DNA of 64,000 nt, from assembly GCF_021590045.1 (NCBI RefSeq), contig NZ_CP062221.1, positions 2,976,001 to 3,040,000 on the forward strand. The letters run 5' to 3'. The number at the start of each line of letters is the position of its first letter. Position 1 is the stretch's first letter. Shown here one piece after another: positions 31,072 to 38,922 of the stretch. A program made the translations under genes and the position numbers. The DNA is from Cellulomonas palmilytica (lineage in GTDB: Bacteria; Actinomycetota; Actinomycetes; Actinomycetales; Cellulomonadaceae). Under the pieces are notes generated by a model that did not search any database, was not told the origin of the DNA, and saw nothing but the letters and a program-made list of their open reading frames with translations.

Positions 31072-31919
31072 GCGGACCACCTCGACTCGACGCCCAGGCG
31101 GTGGCGGATCCGCATCACGGTGTTCGCCGAGGTGCGGCACAGCCGTGCGATCTCGGGATCCGGGATGCCGCGGCGCGCGAGCTCGGGCACGAGGTGCTCA
31201 CGCTCAGCGACGGTGGTGGCGTGCTCCTGGCCGGCCAGGACGACCGCGACGACGGTCTGGTCGACGTCGTCGTGCAGGCCCGGGCGCGGCCCCGTCACGG
31301 CGGGCGTGCCGTCCGGGTCGTCGAGGGCGTCGTCGTCCCACGCGAGCGGCGGCACCCAGCCGCGGGCCAGTGCACGCTTCGTCGCGACGCTCCCCGGGCC
31401 CGGGGTCATCGACAGGTCGTCGTAGATCGCGCGGACACGGGCATGCAGGTCCGCCGACACGCGGCGCTGACGGCCCGACCGGACCGACGACAGCGTCATC
31501 ATCGGCACGCCGTACCGGGCGGCGAGCTCGTCGGCGGACCACCCCAGCACAGCGAGCGCCTGCAGGCGGCGGGCGAGACCGAACGCACCGAGCGACCCCT
31601 CCGTGGGCCATGGCTGCGAGGCGAGGATCGCGGCCGCGATCGCGCGGGACCACGACGCGGCCTCACCCGCCGCGCGGCGGTACAGGGCGCTGCGGATCGT
31701 CCGCTCGGGGACGCCCGCGGCCGACGCGATCGCCGACGGCGCCCACTCCGCCGCGAGGCGCGCGTCGACGACCTCCCACGCCTCCTGCGAGCGCGAGGGC
31801 GGCAGGAGGCCGAGCTCGGTGAGCTTGCGCAGGCGGCGGTGGATGCGGCGGCAGTCCGGGCAGGGGCACGACGGCCAGGTGCCGGAAGGCCGGCGGATGC
31901 AGCGGGTCCCGTCAGGCAT
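31068..31919 (-). CDS. HTH-containing early protein, paralogue A
   Basis: A 283-residue protein with ATG 31919 overlapping the upstream stop by eight bases. It begins with a Cys-rich segment (CIRRPSGTWPSCPCPDCRRIH), then several helix-turn-helix-like units (APSAIASAAGVPERTIRSAL; SADELAARYGVPMMTLSSV; PDPEIARLCRTSANTVMRI). The central motif PPLAWDDDALDDPDG and C-terminus RLGVESRWSA are shared with the protein at 36475-37263. It may be a DNA-binding regulator or replication accessory factor. The number of HTH units suggests binding of repeated sites. Confidence 0.68.
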   Translation of the reverse strand: MPDGTRCIRRPSGTWPSCPCPDCRRIHRRLRKLTELGLLPPSRSQEAWEVVDARLAAEWAPSAIASAAGVPERTIRSALYRRAAGEAASWSRAIAAAILASQPWPTEGSLGAFGLARRLQALAVLGWSADELAARYGVPMMTLSSVRSGRQRRVSADLHARVRAIYDDLSMTPGPGSVATKRALARGWVPPLAWDDDALDDPDGTPAVTGPRPGLHDDVDQTVVAVVLAGQEHATTVAEREHLVPELARRGIPDPEIARLCRTSANTVMRIRHRLGVESRWSA

Positions 31920-32739
31920 CGTGGTCACCCGCGTTCTGGGCGGGGATGACCGTGATGTCGGTGACGCCGGCGGCGCGCAGGGCGCGGGCGGTCTCGCGGA
32001 GGTCGTCGACGACGGACTCGGGCACGTCGACGTCCGTGGGGCGGCGCAGAGGGCCGAGGCCGGTTCGCCAGGTGGCGAGGTCGGTGCGCTCGGCGTCGCG
32101 GGCGTCGTCCCGCAGGAGCCAAGCGGGGACGGTGCCGAGGACCGTCGCGCCGAGACGCACGAGAACCGTGGCGGGGTCGTCCACGCCGTGCAGGCGCAGG
32201 GACGCGTCGTTGTACCAGGCGGCGACCGCGTTGAACCGGGCGACGTACTTCGCCTTGACCCGGTACGCGTCACCGTGGGACGGGACACCCTCGAGCGCGT
32301 CGAGGAGCAGGCGCGGCACGTCGGGGTACTTGTCGGCGACGTTCGCCGGGACGATGCGCTGCACGCGCAGCTGGCGGCCGTCGAGGAAGTGCCCGAGCTC
32401 GGTGAGCACGACGTGCTCGCGCGTCACCTCGATCCGCAGGAGCTCGTCGCACCAGTGCATGCGCGCCTCACCCGACGGCGGGGTGAACACGGCGAGCGCG
32501 GCGCGGACCTCTCCCACCGGCAGGTCGAACGGCTCGAGGTCGCCGTCCTCGTGCTCGACGGCGGCGTGCGCGACGACCGCCGTCGCGTAGTCGGTGCACC
32601 ACGCGAACACGGCGTCACCGGTCGGGACGAAGCGCACTCGGCCGAGGAGCGGGGTGTCGTCGGTCTCGCGGCCGGCGTGCGGGGCGGTCGCGAGGAGCAG
32701 CCCGCGGGCGTCCTGGCGGGTGATCGTGAAGCGCGTCAT
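31912..32739 (-). CDS. Early phage protein, possible sliding-clamp-like fold
   Basis: A 275-residue soluble protein; ATG 32739 overlaps the previous stop. The N-terminal pattern, MTRFTITRQDARGLLLATA followed by VFAWCTDYATAVVAHA and FDLPVGEVRAALAVF, recalls the first domain of DNA polymerase III beta subunit, where TLP/TATDLE-like strands alternate with a helix. The match is structural in pattern only; the usual second and third domains are not obvious, and 275 residues is short (bacterial DnaN is about 370). It could equally be an unrelated early protein. Confidence 0.5.
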   Translation of the reverse strand: MTRFTITRQDARGLLLATAPHAGRETDDTPLLGRVRFVPTGDAVFAWCTDYATAVVAHAAVEHEDGDLEPFDLPVGEVRAALAVFTPPSGEARMHWCDELLRIEVTREHVVLTELGHFLDGRQLRVQRIVPANVADKYPDVPRLLLDALEGVPSHGDAYRVKAKYVARFNAVAAWYNDASLRLHGVDDPATVLVRLGATVLGTVPAWLLRDDARDAERTDLATWRTGLGPLRRPTDVDVPESVVDDLRETARALRAAGVTDITVIPAQNAGDHDA

Positions 32740-33098
32740 CGACCCGCCTCCGCGTCCTGCGCGGTCTGCGCGCCGTCGATCAGGAAGTACGCGGCGACGC
32801 TCACGACGTTCGACGCCACAGCGAGCTCGTTGCCGTTGGAGACGCCGTCCTCGCGGACCTGCTCCGCGATGGCCCCAAGGGTCGCGGCCGCCCTGATCAG
32901 CGCCGCACCGGCCGCCGCGGCGTCGCCCTGCGCGCGGGCGGTCGTGGCGGCCAGGTGCTCGGCGAGACCGCGGCCTTCCTCGACGACACCGCCGATGAAC
33001 GTGTCGTACTCGGCGAGCGGGATCACCGCGTCGCGGATGTTCGCGACCTGCGCCTGCACGAACGCCGACTCCTGCGCAGGTGTCACCGGGGCGCTCAC
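32736..33098 (-). CDS. Small helical early protein, unknown
   Basis: A 120-residue acidic, Ala-rich helical protein. GTG 33098 overlaps the stop of the second ParB-like gene (GTGA) and fixes the start. Helices include ESAFVQAQVANIRDAVIPLA and AAAGAALIRAAATLGAIAEQ. No motifs recognised. Its coupling to a ParB-like protein raises the possibility of a functional pair, but nothing in the sequence proves it. Confidence 0.55.
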   Translation of the reverse strand: MSAPVTPAQESAFVQAQVANIRDAVIPLAEYDTFIGGVVEEGRGLAEHLAATTARAQGDAAAAGAALIRAAATLGAIAEQVREDGVSNGNELAVASNVVSVAAYFLIDGAQTAQDAEAGR

Positions 33099-33988
33099 CG
33101 GGTCACCACCGCGTCGGAGGTGACGACCGGGGCACCCGGGGCGACGCGCACGCCGACGGACGGCTGACCGCACAGGGCGCACTCGCCGCGGCGCGCGGAG
33201 TCCTGGCGGAGCTGGTCCTTCTCGTCCGCGCGGATCACGGACTCCCAGCAGCTGCCGCACGCGACGTCGCCGAGCCACGTGCCGCGCGGGTGCTCGAGCT
33301 TCCTGCACCGGGCGCGGGCGCGGGCGGCGAGCCGGTGGGTCTCCGACAGGTGCCAGCCAGACCCCTTCGCGCGGTTGCGGACCTTGCCGGCCTTGACGCG
33401 GCCGATCTGGATGCCGCGGGTCAGGCTCCGCTGCCCGGCGCGGATCTCCTCCTGCTCCTGCGGCGACAGGTTCAGCAGCGCCAGGCGCCCGGACACGTAC
33501 GACTGCGGGCGACCCACACGCTCGGCGACCTGCAGGTGCGTGAAGCCGTACACCGCCTGCAGCCGCGAGTACGCCCGCGCCTCCTCGATCGGGTCCAGCA
33601 GCACGCGCTGCTGGTTCTCCGCCAGCATCGCGACGAGCACCTGGTCCGCCGGCATCTCACGGCGCACGACGACGTCGACGTCACGCCACCCGAGCTTGCG
33701 CAGCGCCGCGAGGCGGCGGTGCCCACACACCACGACCAGACGGCCCGCGTCCCGGCGGACGATGATCGGCTGCAGCAGGCCCACCTGCGCGATGGACGCC
33801 GCGAGATCGGCGATCTCCGTCTCCTCGTCGCGCGGGTTGTTCGGGTCGCGGTGCAGCTCGGTCAGCGCCACGCGCTGCAGCTGCTGCGGCGGGGTCGCGG
33901 TCCGCGTGCGCGGGGCCGTCGGAACGGGCGGGCCGGCGACCGCGTCGAGCGCGGCCGCGAGCGCGGCGTTGGTGTCGGTCGTCGTCAT
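33095..33988 (-). CDS. ParB/RepB-like protein with C-terminal zinc ribbon
   Basis: A 297-residue ParB-family protein. The N-terminal CTPase-like (ParB/Srx) domain has LTELHRDPNNPRDEE, IAQVGLLQPIIVRR, VVVCGHRRLAALRKLG and AENQQR, followed by an HTH region (FTHLQVAERVGRPQSYVSGRL). The C-terminus adds a zinc ribbon with CGSCWE and CALCGQ. GHRR replaces the common GERR, as in many phage members. Phage ParB-like proteins have been linked to DNA binding, transcription control and nuclease activity. A second ParB-like gene lies two genes upstream. Confidence 0.85.
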   Translation of the reverse strand: MTTTDTNAALAAALDAVAGPPVPTAPRTRTATPPQQLQRVALTELHRDPNNPRDEETEIADLAASIAQVGLLQPIIVRRDAGRLVVVCGHRRLAALRKLGWRDVDVVVRREMPADQVLVAMLAENQQRVLLDPIEEARAYSRLQAVYGFTHLQVAERVGRPQSYVSGRLALLNLSPQEQEEIRAGQRSLTRGIQIGRVKAGKVRNRAKGSGWHLSETHRLAARARARCRKLEHPRGTWLGDVACGSCWESVIRADEKDQLRQDSARRGECALCGQPSVGVRVAPGAPVVTSDAVVTR

Positions 33989-33991
33989 CGG

Positions 33992-34315
33992 TCAGTCCTC
34001 CGAGGTCGAGTCGGTGGTGGTCGTTGTGGTGGTGTCGTTCGCCGGGCCCCCGCCCGACCAGGCGACGCGGACCGGCAGGCCGTGCTCGCGCTGGATCGCC
34101 CTTCGGTCCGCCTCCGAGGTGCCTCCCCAGATCCCGTGCACCGCGTGCGTCAGCGCGAACGCGAGGCAGTCGCGCTGGGCCGGGCAGCCCGAGCACACGC
34201 GCTTCGCCTCCGCGACCTGCGCGACGTGACGCGTCGACGCCGGGAAGAACAGCTCCGGGTCGTTCACGCAGGACGCGGGCTCGGAGAGCACCGGGAAGAG
34301 GAAGCCGTCAGGCAT
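33992..34315 (-). CDS. WhiB-family iron-sulfur regulator
   Basis: A 107-residue WhiB-like protein. Cys16, Cys41, Cys44 and Cys50 are the four cluster ligands, and GIWGGTS (61-67) is the family turn motif, followed by a basic segment. WhiB proteins bind a [4Fe-4S] cluster and act with the principal sigma factor. Phage copies, such as that of mycobacteriophage TM4, interfere with host WhiB2 and cell division. The C-terminus has a poly-Thr tail. It sits between two ParB-like genes, with no gap larger than six bases, so all three are co-expressed. Confidence 0.93.
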   Translation of the reverse strand: MPDGFLFPVLSEPASCVNDPELFFPASTRHVAQVAEAKRVCSGCPAQRDCLAFALTHAVHGIWGGTSEADRRAIQREHGLPVRVAWSGGGPANDTTTTTTTDSTSED

Positions 34316-34318
34316 GGG

Positions 34319-35869
34319 TCAGTCGTCCTCGCCCGACTCGTCGGCGTCCTCGTCGTCGTCCAGCGGGACGACGAGCGCGGCGCGCTCCGCGTCGGACACG
34401 ACGTAGCCGAGCTGCTCGAGCAGCGCGTACCAGCGCGCCGTCGTGACCGACCGGCCGCCGTACCGCCAGGTGTCCTCGCCGATCGGCTCGACCGCGGCCG
34501 CGAGCGCGGCGAGGAGCCGTTGCGGCGCGCTCAGGTCGGCGGCCGCGGCCGCGACGATCGGGAGGAGTTCGTCGCGGTGGTACGAGGGCCGGTAGTCGTC
34601 CGGCAGCTTGATACGGAGCCAGTCGACGAACGCGTCCGCGTCGGAGGTCTCCGTCGGGAACGGGTAGCCGCGGAACGCGCCCTTGTGGTACGTGCCGTCC
34701 CACGGGTGCTCGGCGGCCGCTGTCGCCACGTAGTCGAGCAGCGCCGCGGTCTGGTCCTTGGTGAGGGCCTTGCGGTCGTGGATCAGGTGCTCGAGGAACT
34801 CCCGGCGGGTCGCGGCCGTGACCGTCGCGAACTCCGTGCGCACCGCACGCGCCTGCGCCGCACGGGCCTGGGCCTCCTTCCACTCGGCGTCGACCGTTGC
34901 ACGCCGCTCGGCGGCCTCCGCCTGCTCCTGCGCCTCCTCGAGCGTGAACGGGCGGTAGACGATGATCTCGCCCCAGTACCAGCGCCAGGTCCACCCGGCG
35001 TCGACCTTGCCCGCGAGGTCCTCCGCGGCACCCGTGGCCCGACTCGCATGCGCGCGGAGGTGGACCACGGCGCCCTCGGGCGACTGCCACTCGTTCTTGG
35101 GCAGCTCGGTCGCGCCGGCGTCAGCGAGGACCTTCAGGAGCGGCGCGACCTCCTCCTCGAGGGCGACCGCCTCACGGGCCTTGCGGACCTCGTAGGCGAA
35201 GTTCGGTGTGCCGATCGCCTTGAGGACCGGCTCCTGCCGGTCCGGCGGGAGGGCGCTCAGCGCGGCGGCGTCCTCGAGCGTGATGTCACGGGCGTGGATC
35301 GCGTCGCGGGCCTTGCCCGGCAGCGCGGCGAGGCGCAGGCGGGAGCGCACGGTGGTCTCGGAGCGGCCCGTGTGCGCGGCGATCGTCGCGACGTCGACGC
35401 CGAGGTCGAGCAGGTCCTGGTACCCGTCGGCCTCCTCGACCGGGGTCAGGTCGACGCGCTGCAGGTTCTCGACGAGCATCAGCTCGCGCTGCGAGATCTC
35501 GTCGAGGCCGTGGTCGACGACGACGGGCACCGCCGTCAGTCCGGCGTCGCGGGACGCGGCCGCGCGGCGGTGACCGATGACGATGCGGAACGCGTCGCGG
35601 TCGTCCGGGTCGGGCACGACCAGCAGGTTCTGGCGCACACCGTGTGCGCGGATCGACGTCGTGAGCTCGGTCAGGTCGCCGAGGTTCTTGCGAGGGTTGT
35701 GCGGGTGAGGGCGCAGCCGCTCGAGCGGGACGAGCACGGCGTGCGAGTCACCGCCCGCCGTCGGCTGCGCGGTCAGCGCGTCCAGCGCACTGGAGGACGA
35801 CGCCGGCGCGGCGACCTCGGGCACGGACGCGCGGCCGCGGCGCGGCTTCGCGGTCGTCGTGGTGGTCAC
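34319..35869 (-). CDS. ParB-like protein with long C-terminal extension
   Basis: A 516-residue protein. The ParB/RepB core at the N-terminus shows LERLRPHPHNPRKNL, IRAHGVRQNLLVV, IVIGHRRAAASRDAG and VENLQRVDLTPVEEADGYQ, then an HTH (VATIAAHTGRSETTVRSRL). The C-terminal 290 residues are helical with an Ala/Glu coiled-coil (EAQEQAEAAERRATVDAEW) and an acidic end. It is the first gene of a three-gene block with WhiB and a second ParB-like protein. It could regulate early transcription or protect DNA; there is no ParA gene in the window, so plasmid-style partition is not implied. Confidence 0.85.
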   Translation of the reverse strand: MTTTTTAKPRRGRASVPEVAAPASSSSALDALTAQPTAGGDSHAVLVPLERLRPHPHNPRKNLGDLTELTTSIRAHGVRQNLLVVPDPDDRDAFRIVIGHRRAAASRDAGLTAVPVVVDHGLDEISQRELMLVENLQRVDLTPVEEADGYQDLLDLGVDVATIAAHTGRSETTVRSRLRLAALPGKARDAIHARDITLEDAAALSALPPDRQEPVLKAIGTPNFAYEVRKAREAVALEEEVAPLLKVLADAGATELPKNEWQSPEGAVVHLRAHASRATGAAEDLAGKVDAGWTWRWYWGEIIVYRPFTLEEAQEQAEAAERRATVDAEWKEAQARAAQARAVRTEFATVTAATRREFLEHLIHDRKALTKDQTAALLDYVATAAAEHPWDGTYHKGAFRGYPFPTETSDADAFVDWLRIKLPDDYRPSYHRDELLPIVAAAAADLSAPQRLLAALAAAVEPIGEDTWRYGGRSVTTARWYALLEQLGYVVSDAERAALVVPLDDDEDADESGEDD

Positions 35870-35938
35870 GGTGGGCTCCTGTCCGCCGGGGTCGAGACCG
35901 GCATCGGGTGGGTCGGTGGGTCGTGGTCGGTCTGGGGG

Positions 35939-36478
35939 TCAGACCGGGGTGCGGTGCCAGACGCGCGCGTACCGGTCCTCGAGGAGCTCGGCGGCGAGCG
36001 CGTAGTCCGCTGACAGGTCGGGGTCGTCGAGGCGCCAGTACGTGGCGGCGGAGTGCGCGAGCGCGGCGGCCGACGCGAGCGTCGCGGCCGGTCGCACCCG
36101 GGTGGTCGAACCATCCGGGTGGATCTCGAGCGGGCGGCTCGTCGACGTGCGCTCCCGCTGCAGCAGGACCGCCGCCAGGCGCCGCGGCCGCGGCACCGCG
36201 CGAGCGGCCGATACCGGGCTTTGACGGGCCGGGCACGTCGCGAAGTGCGTCAGCGCCGGGAACTCGTGCGGGGCGATCGGGTGGTCCACCGTCAGCGGCC
36301 GGCACGTCGTGCGGCCCGTCGACAGGGCGTGCGACGGCGGCACCGGGGACAGCGCGTCGTTGTAGTCCAGGTCCAGCGGGATGTACGAGCGCTTCTTGCT
36401 CTTGCGCGGGTGCTCCGGCACCACCAGCACGAGCGCGATCCGCGCACCGCACTCGTCGCACGTCGTCAGGTGCCTCAC
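35939..36478 (-). CDS. Early phage protein with N-terminal Cys motif
   Basis: A 179-residue protein; GTG 36478 overlaps the stop of the HTH paralogue (GTGA). It starts VRHLTTCDECGARIALVLV, a short zinc-knuckle half, and later has a CPARQ motif, which may complete a zinc site. The middle is basic, and the C-terminus helical (AAALAHSAATYWRLDDPDL; ADYALAAELLEDRYARVWH). The arrangement of an HTH protein followed by a Cys protein mirrors the pair at 30802-31919. Function unknown. Confidence 0.6.
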   Translation of the reverse strand: MRHLTTCDECGARIALVLVVPEHPRKSKKRSYIPLDLDYNDALSPVPPSHALSTGRTTCRPLTVDHPIAPHEFPALTHFATCPARQSPVSAARAVPRPRRLAAVLLQRERTSTSRPLEIHPDGSTTRVRPAATLASAAALAHSAATYWRLDDPDLSADYALAAELLEDRYARVWHRTPV

Positions 36479-37263
36479 GCGGACCACCTCGACTCCACGC
36501 CCAGGCGCTGCCGCTCACGGCGGACCGTCTCCGGCACGACACCGAGCTGCACCGCGATCCACCGGTCGGAGCGACCCCCCGCCGCGAGCGCGGCGATGAC
36601 CTCAGCGCGCTCGTCGCGGTTCAGGGGCACGGACATGTCGCCGTCGAGTGCGCGGGCGACCGCGACCGGGTCGACGTTGTCGGTGTCGATGCCGGTCTGC
36701 GGGCGTGCGTCGGGGTCGTCGAGGGTGTCGTCGTCCCACGCGAGCGGGGGTGCGTAGCCCAGCACCGCGGCGCGGCGGCGGGTGCGCTCGGACGGGCCCG
36801 GGGACATCGCGAGGGCGTCGTACGCGGCGACGACCGCGTCGTGCGTCTCGCGCGCGATCCAGTCGCCCACCTGGTGCAGCACGAGCTGCGACGTCGTCCT
36901 CGTGCCCATCCGCTCGGTGATGTGCGCGTGCGCCCAGCCGAGCGCGAGCAGCGCCTCGATCCGGCGTCGGGCGCCGAGGTTCGGGACGAAGCCGGGACCG
37001 TGCGGCCGGTTCAGGATCGAGTCCGGGCGGACCGCGAGGAGCGTGCGGGCGACCTTCACGGTCACGGTGGGCTGCTTGCCCGCCCCGATCTTCGAGACGA
37101 CGGACGGGCTGAGGCCTGCGCACTCCGCGATGCCGCGCACCGAGCAGCCCGCGGCGCGCAGCCGCTCGATGTGCCGGCGCGCCCTCGTCGCGGGCACAGT
37201 CCGAAGACGCCCCTGCTCGCGGTCGAGGCGCCACCGCTTCTGGTACGCCAGGTCGTACGTCAT
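36475..37263 (-). CDS. HTH-containing early protein, paralogue B
   Basis: A 262-residue protein starting at ATG 37263, which overlaps the previous stop (ATGA). It contains HTH-like helices (CSVRGIAECAGLSPSVVSKI; HAHITERMGTRTTSQLVLH; SDRWIAVQLGVVPETVRRE). The segment PPLAWDDDTLDDPDA and the C-terminus RLGVESRWSA match the protein at 31068-31919, so the two genes arose by duplication. The HTH units suggest DNA binding; the N-terminal Cys cluster of the paralogue is absent here. Basic YQKRWRLDREQGRLRTVPAT near the start. Confidence 0.68.
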   Translation of the reverse strand: MTYDLAYQKRWRLDREQGRLRTVPATRARRHIERLRAAGCSVRGIAECAGLSPSVVSKIGAGKQPTVTVKVARTLLAVRPDSILNRPHGPGFVPNLGARRRIEALLALGWAHAHITERMGTRTTSQLVLHQVGDWIARETHDAVVAAYDALAMSPGPSERTRRRAAVLGYAPPLAWDDDTLDDPDARPQTGIDTDNVDPVAVARALDGDMSVPLNRDERAEVIAALAAGGRSDRWIAVQLGVVPETVRRERQRLGVESRWSA

Positions 37264-37730
37264 CGGGCACCGCCGACGGCGTACTCGAGGTCCGGCTCGT
37301 CGACGAGCGCGAACGACACGTCCGCGCCGGTGCGCGGGGTGGACGCGGCGGTGGGAAGCCAACGGTCCACCGGACGCGGGTCACGGCCGTGGCACGCCGT
37401 GCATACGCGCCCGTGGTGCGGGCCGCGGTCGGCCAGCGAGCCCACCGTCCGCTGGCACCGGTCACACACCAGGTCGCCGGTCCCGCGGAGGGTAATCATC
37501 CCGGCGCGGCGCGCGACGAACCACAGGCTGTCCGGTGCGCGGTGCGCGGCACCGCCGAGCAGCAGGTGCCCCGCCGTGCCGTCGCCGACGAGCACGCCGC
37601 GACGGTCGAGCGGGCGCAGCATCGCCGAGCCCGTCTCGATCAGCGCCAGACGGGCCGCGTTGACCTCGGCCGGCGACTGCGCCGCCGCGAGCGCGAGGAG
37701 CGCGTCGGTGGGCGTGAGACGGGCGGGCAT
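37260..37730 (-). CDS. Early phage protein with zinc-ribbon-like motif
   Basis: A 156-residue protein, ATG 37730 overlapping the stop of the surface-protein gene by one base. It begins helical, and residues about 88-115 form a zinc-ribbon pattern: LVCDRCQRTVGS, GRVCTACHGRDPR. A short beta stretch precedes it (GMITLRGTGD). The C-terminus is acidic. Such proteins bind nucleic acid or other proteins. It lies between the surface protein and the HTH paralogue B in an unbroken coupled series. Confidence 0.6.
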   Translation of the reverse strand: MPARLTPTDALLALAAAQSPAEVNAARLALIETGSAMLRPLDRRGVLVGDGTAGHLLLGGAAHRAPDSLWFVARRAGMITLRGTGDLVCDRCQRTVGSLADRGPHHGRVCTACHGRDPRPVDRWLPTAASTPRTGADVSFALVDEPDLEYAVGGAR

Positions 37731-38635
37731 CAGAGCTCACCGCCGTCGCGGGGGTTGCGGGAGACTCCGATCGCGATGATGCCCAGCAGGACCGCGAGCA
37801 CGATCACGATGAACGCGACGCCGGTGTCGATGCCCGTCGCCGCGAGCGCGTCAGGGCTGGTCGGGGTCCGAGGGGACGAGGTGGCGTCCGAGGAAGGCTG
37901 GGGCTCGGCCGCCGGAGGTGCGGTCGACGGCGCGGCAGAAGGTGCAACTGGCGGGGTCGTGGGAGCTGGGCCCAGCGAGGGCGGCGCCGAGGGTGTGGCG
38001 GACGTCGGCGTCGGGCTCGGGGCCGGGCTCGTCGACAAGCTCGGGCTGGGCGTCGGGCTCGGGGCCGGGCTCGTCGACGGTGAGGGCTCGGAGGTAGGCG
38101 TCGCGGTGGGCTCGGGCGAGGCGGTCGGCGTCGGCAAGGTAGTCGGCACCGGGCTCGACGTGGGTGAAGGCGTGGTCGGGCACGGGGTCGGCTCCTTCGT
38201 CGTGAGGCAGACGGGCGGCTGGCCGCCCTCGCCGTAGTGCTCGTCGTACTGCGATACCTGCACCCACACGACGCACCCGTCGGTGATGCCGAACGCGGAC
38301 CACGGGACGAACGTCGCGCCGATCCACGACGCGCCCGGATGCCCCTGGTTCGGGTCGAGGTGCAGTCCGTGCGTCGTGCCGTCGTCGGTGCGGACGTTGA
38401 TGTGGCCGTGCGCCGGCAGGGGCGTCGGGAACGTGAGACCCGCGGTCGTGACGGTGTACGGGGTCGGGTCGTCGGATGCGGCGCGAGCCGCGGCCGCCCC
38501 GGCGATCGCGCCGAGCGCGAGGAACCCGAGCAGGACGAGCACGACGAGCACGCGACCGAGCGCGACCGACTCCGGGGGCATCGTGTCCGTCGCGCGGACG
38601 CGGGGCCGCGCGTGACGAGGCGTCGGGGCGGTCAC
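37730..38635 (-). CDS. Predicted sortase-anchored surface protein of the prophage
   Basis: A 301-residue protein with the full layout of a Gram-positive wall-anchored protein: N-terminal signal sequence (ALGRVLVVLVLLGFLALGAI, cleavage near ARAAS), a small beta domain with two Cys (residues about 55-145), a Pro/Thr/Ser stalk (about 150-255), the sorting motif LAATG at 264-268, a hydrophobic segment and a short charged tail. LAxTG motifs are recognised by class E sortases of actinobacteria. GTG 38635 overlaps the upstream stop. It may block superinfection or alter the lysogen surface; this is inference. Confidence 0.72.
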   Translation of the reverse strand: MTAPTPRHARPRVRATDTMPPESVALGRVLVVLVLLGFLALGAIAGAAAARAASDDPTPYTVTTAGLTFPTPLPAHGHINVRTDDGTTHGLHLDPNQGHPGASWIGATFVPWSAFGITDGCVVWVQVSQYDEHYGEGGQPPVCLTTKEPTPCPTTPSPTSSPVPTTLPTPTASPEPTATPTSEPSPSTSPAPSPTPSPSLSTSPAPSPTPTSATPSAPPSLGPAPTTPPVAPSAAPSTAPPAAEPQPSSDATSSPRTPTSPDALAATGIDTGVAFIVIVLAVLLGIIAIGVSRNPRDGGEL

Positions 38636-38922
38636 GCCGACACCTCGTCGGCGACGAGCTGCGGGACCACGATCGACTCAGGCACGACCGCGACGTCGCC
38701 GAGCAGCGTGACGAGCGGCGGGTACGCAGGCTCGCCCGCGTGGCCGAAGTCCGAGCGGACCGTGCCGTGCGCGGCCGAGTACTCGTGCTCCGCCGCGAGC
38801 GCGGAGGCGTGCTCGAGCGCGTTGACGAGGGCGTCGAGGTTGAGGGGGACGGCGGGGCCGTCGTAGTCGAGGACGCGCTCGGCGGCGTCCTGCAGGACCG
38901 CGGACAGGGGTCGGGTGGTCAT
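38632..38922 (-). CDS. Small early phage protein, unknown
   Basis: A 96-residue protein; ATG 38922 overlaps the previous stop (ATGA). A helical N-terminal half (LSAVLQDAAERVLDYDG; LVNALEHASALAAEHEYSAA) is followed by a hydrophobic C-terminus (PPLVTLLGDVAVVPESIVVP). No Cys or membrane span. Its coupling to the surface-protein gene that follows suggests joint expression. No family recognised. Confidence 0.55.
   Translation of the reverse strand: MTTRPLSAVLQDAAERVLDYDGPAVPLNLDALVNALEHASALAAEHEYSAAHGTVRSDFGHAGEPAYPPLVTLLGDVAVVPESIVVPQLVADEVSA

Noticed and set aside
34319..35869. Plasmid-like partition locus
   Set aside because: The ParB-like proteins have no ParA partner and no visible cluster of centromere repeats within the window.
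33080..36013. Plus-strand open frame of 977 codons antisense to the ParB/WhiB genes
   Set aside because: Composition is Arg/Val/Asp repeats without domain pattern; it is the antisense shadow of GC-rich codons of clearly recognised minus-strand genes.
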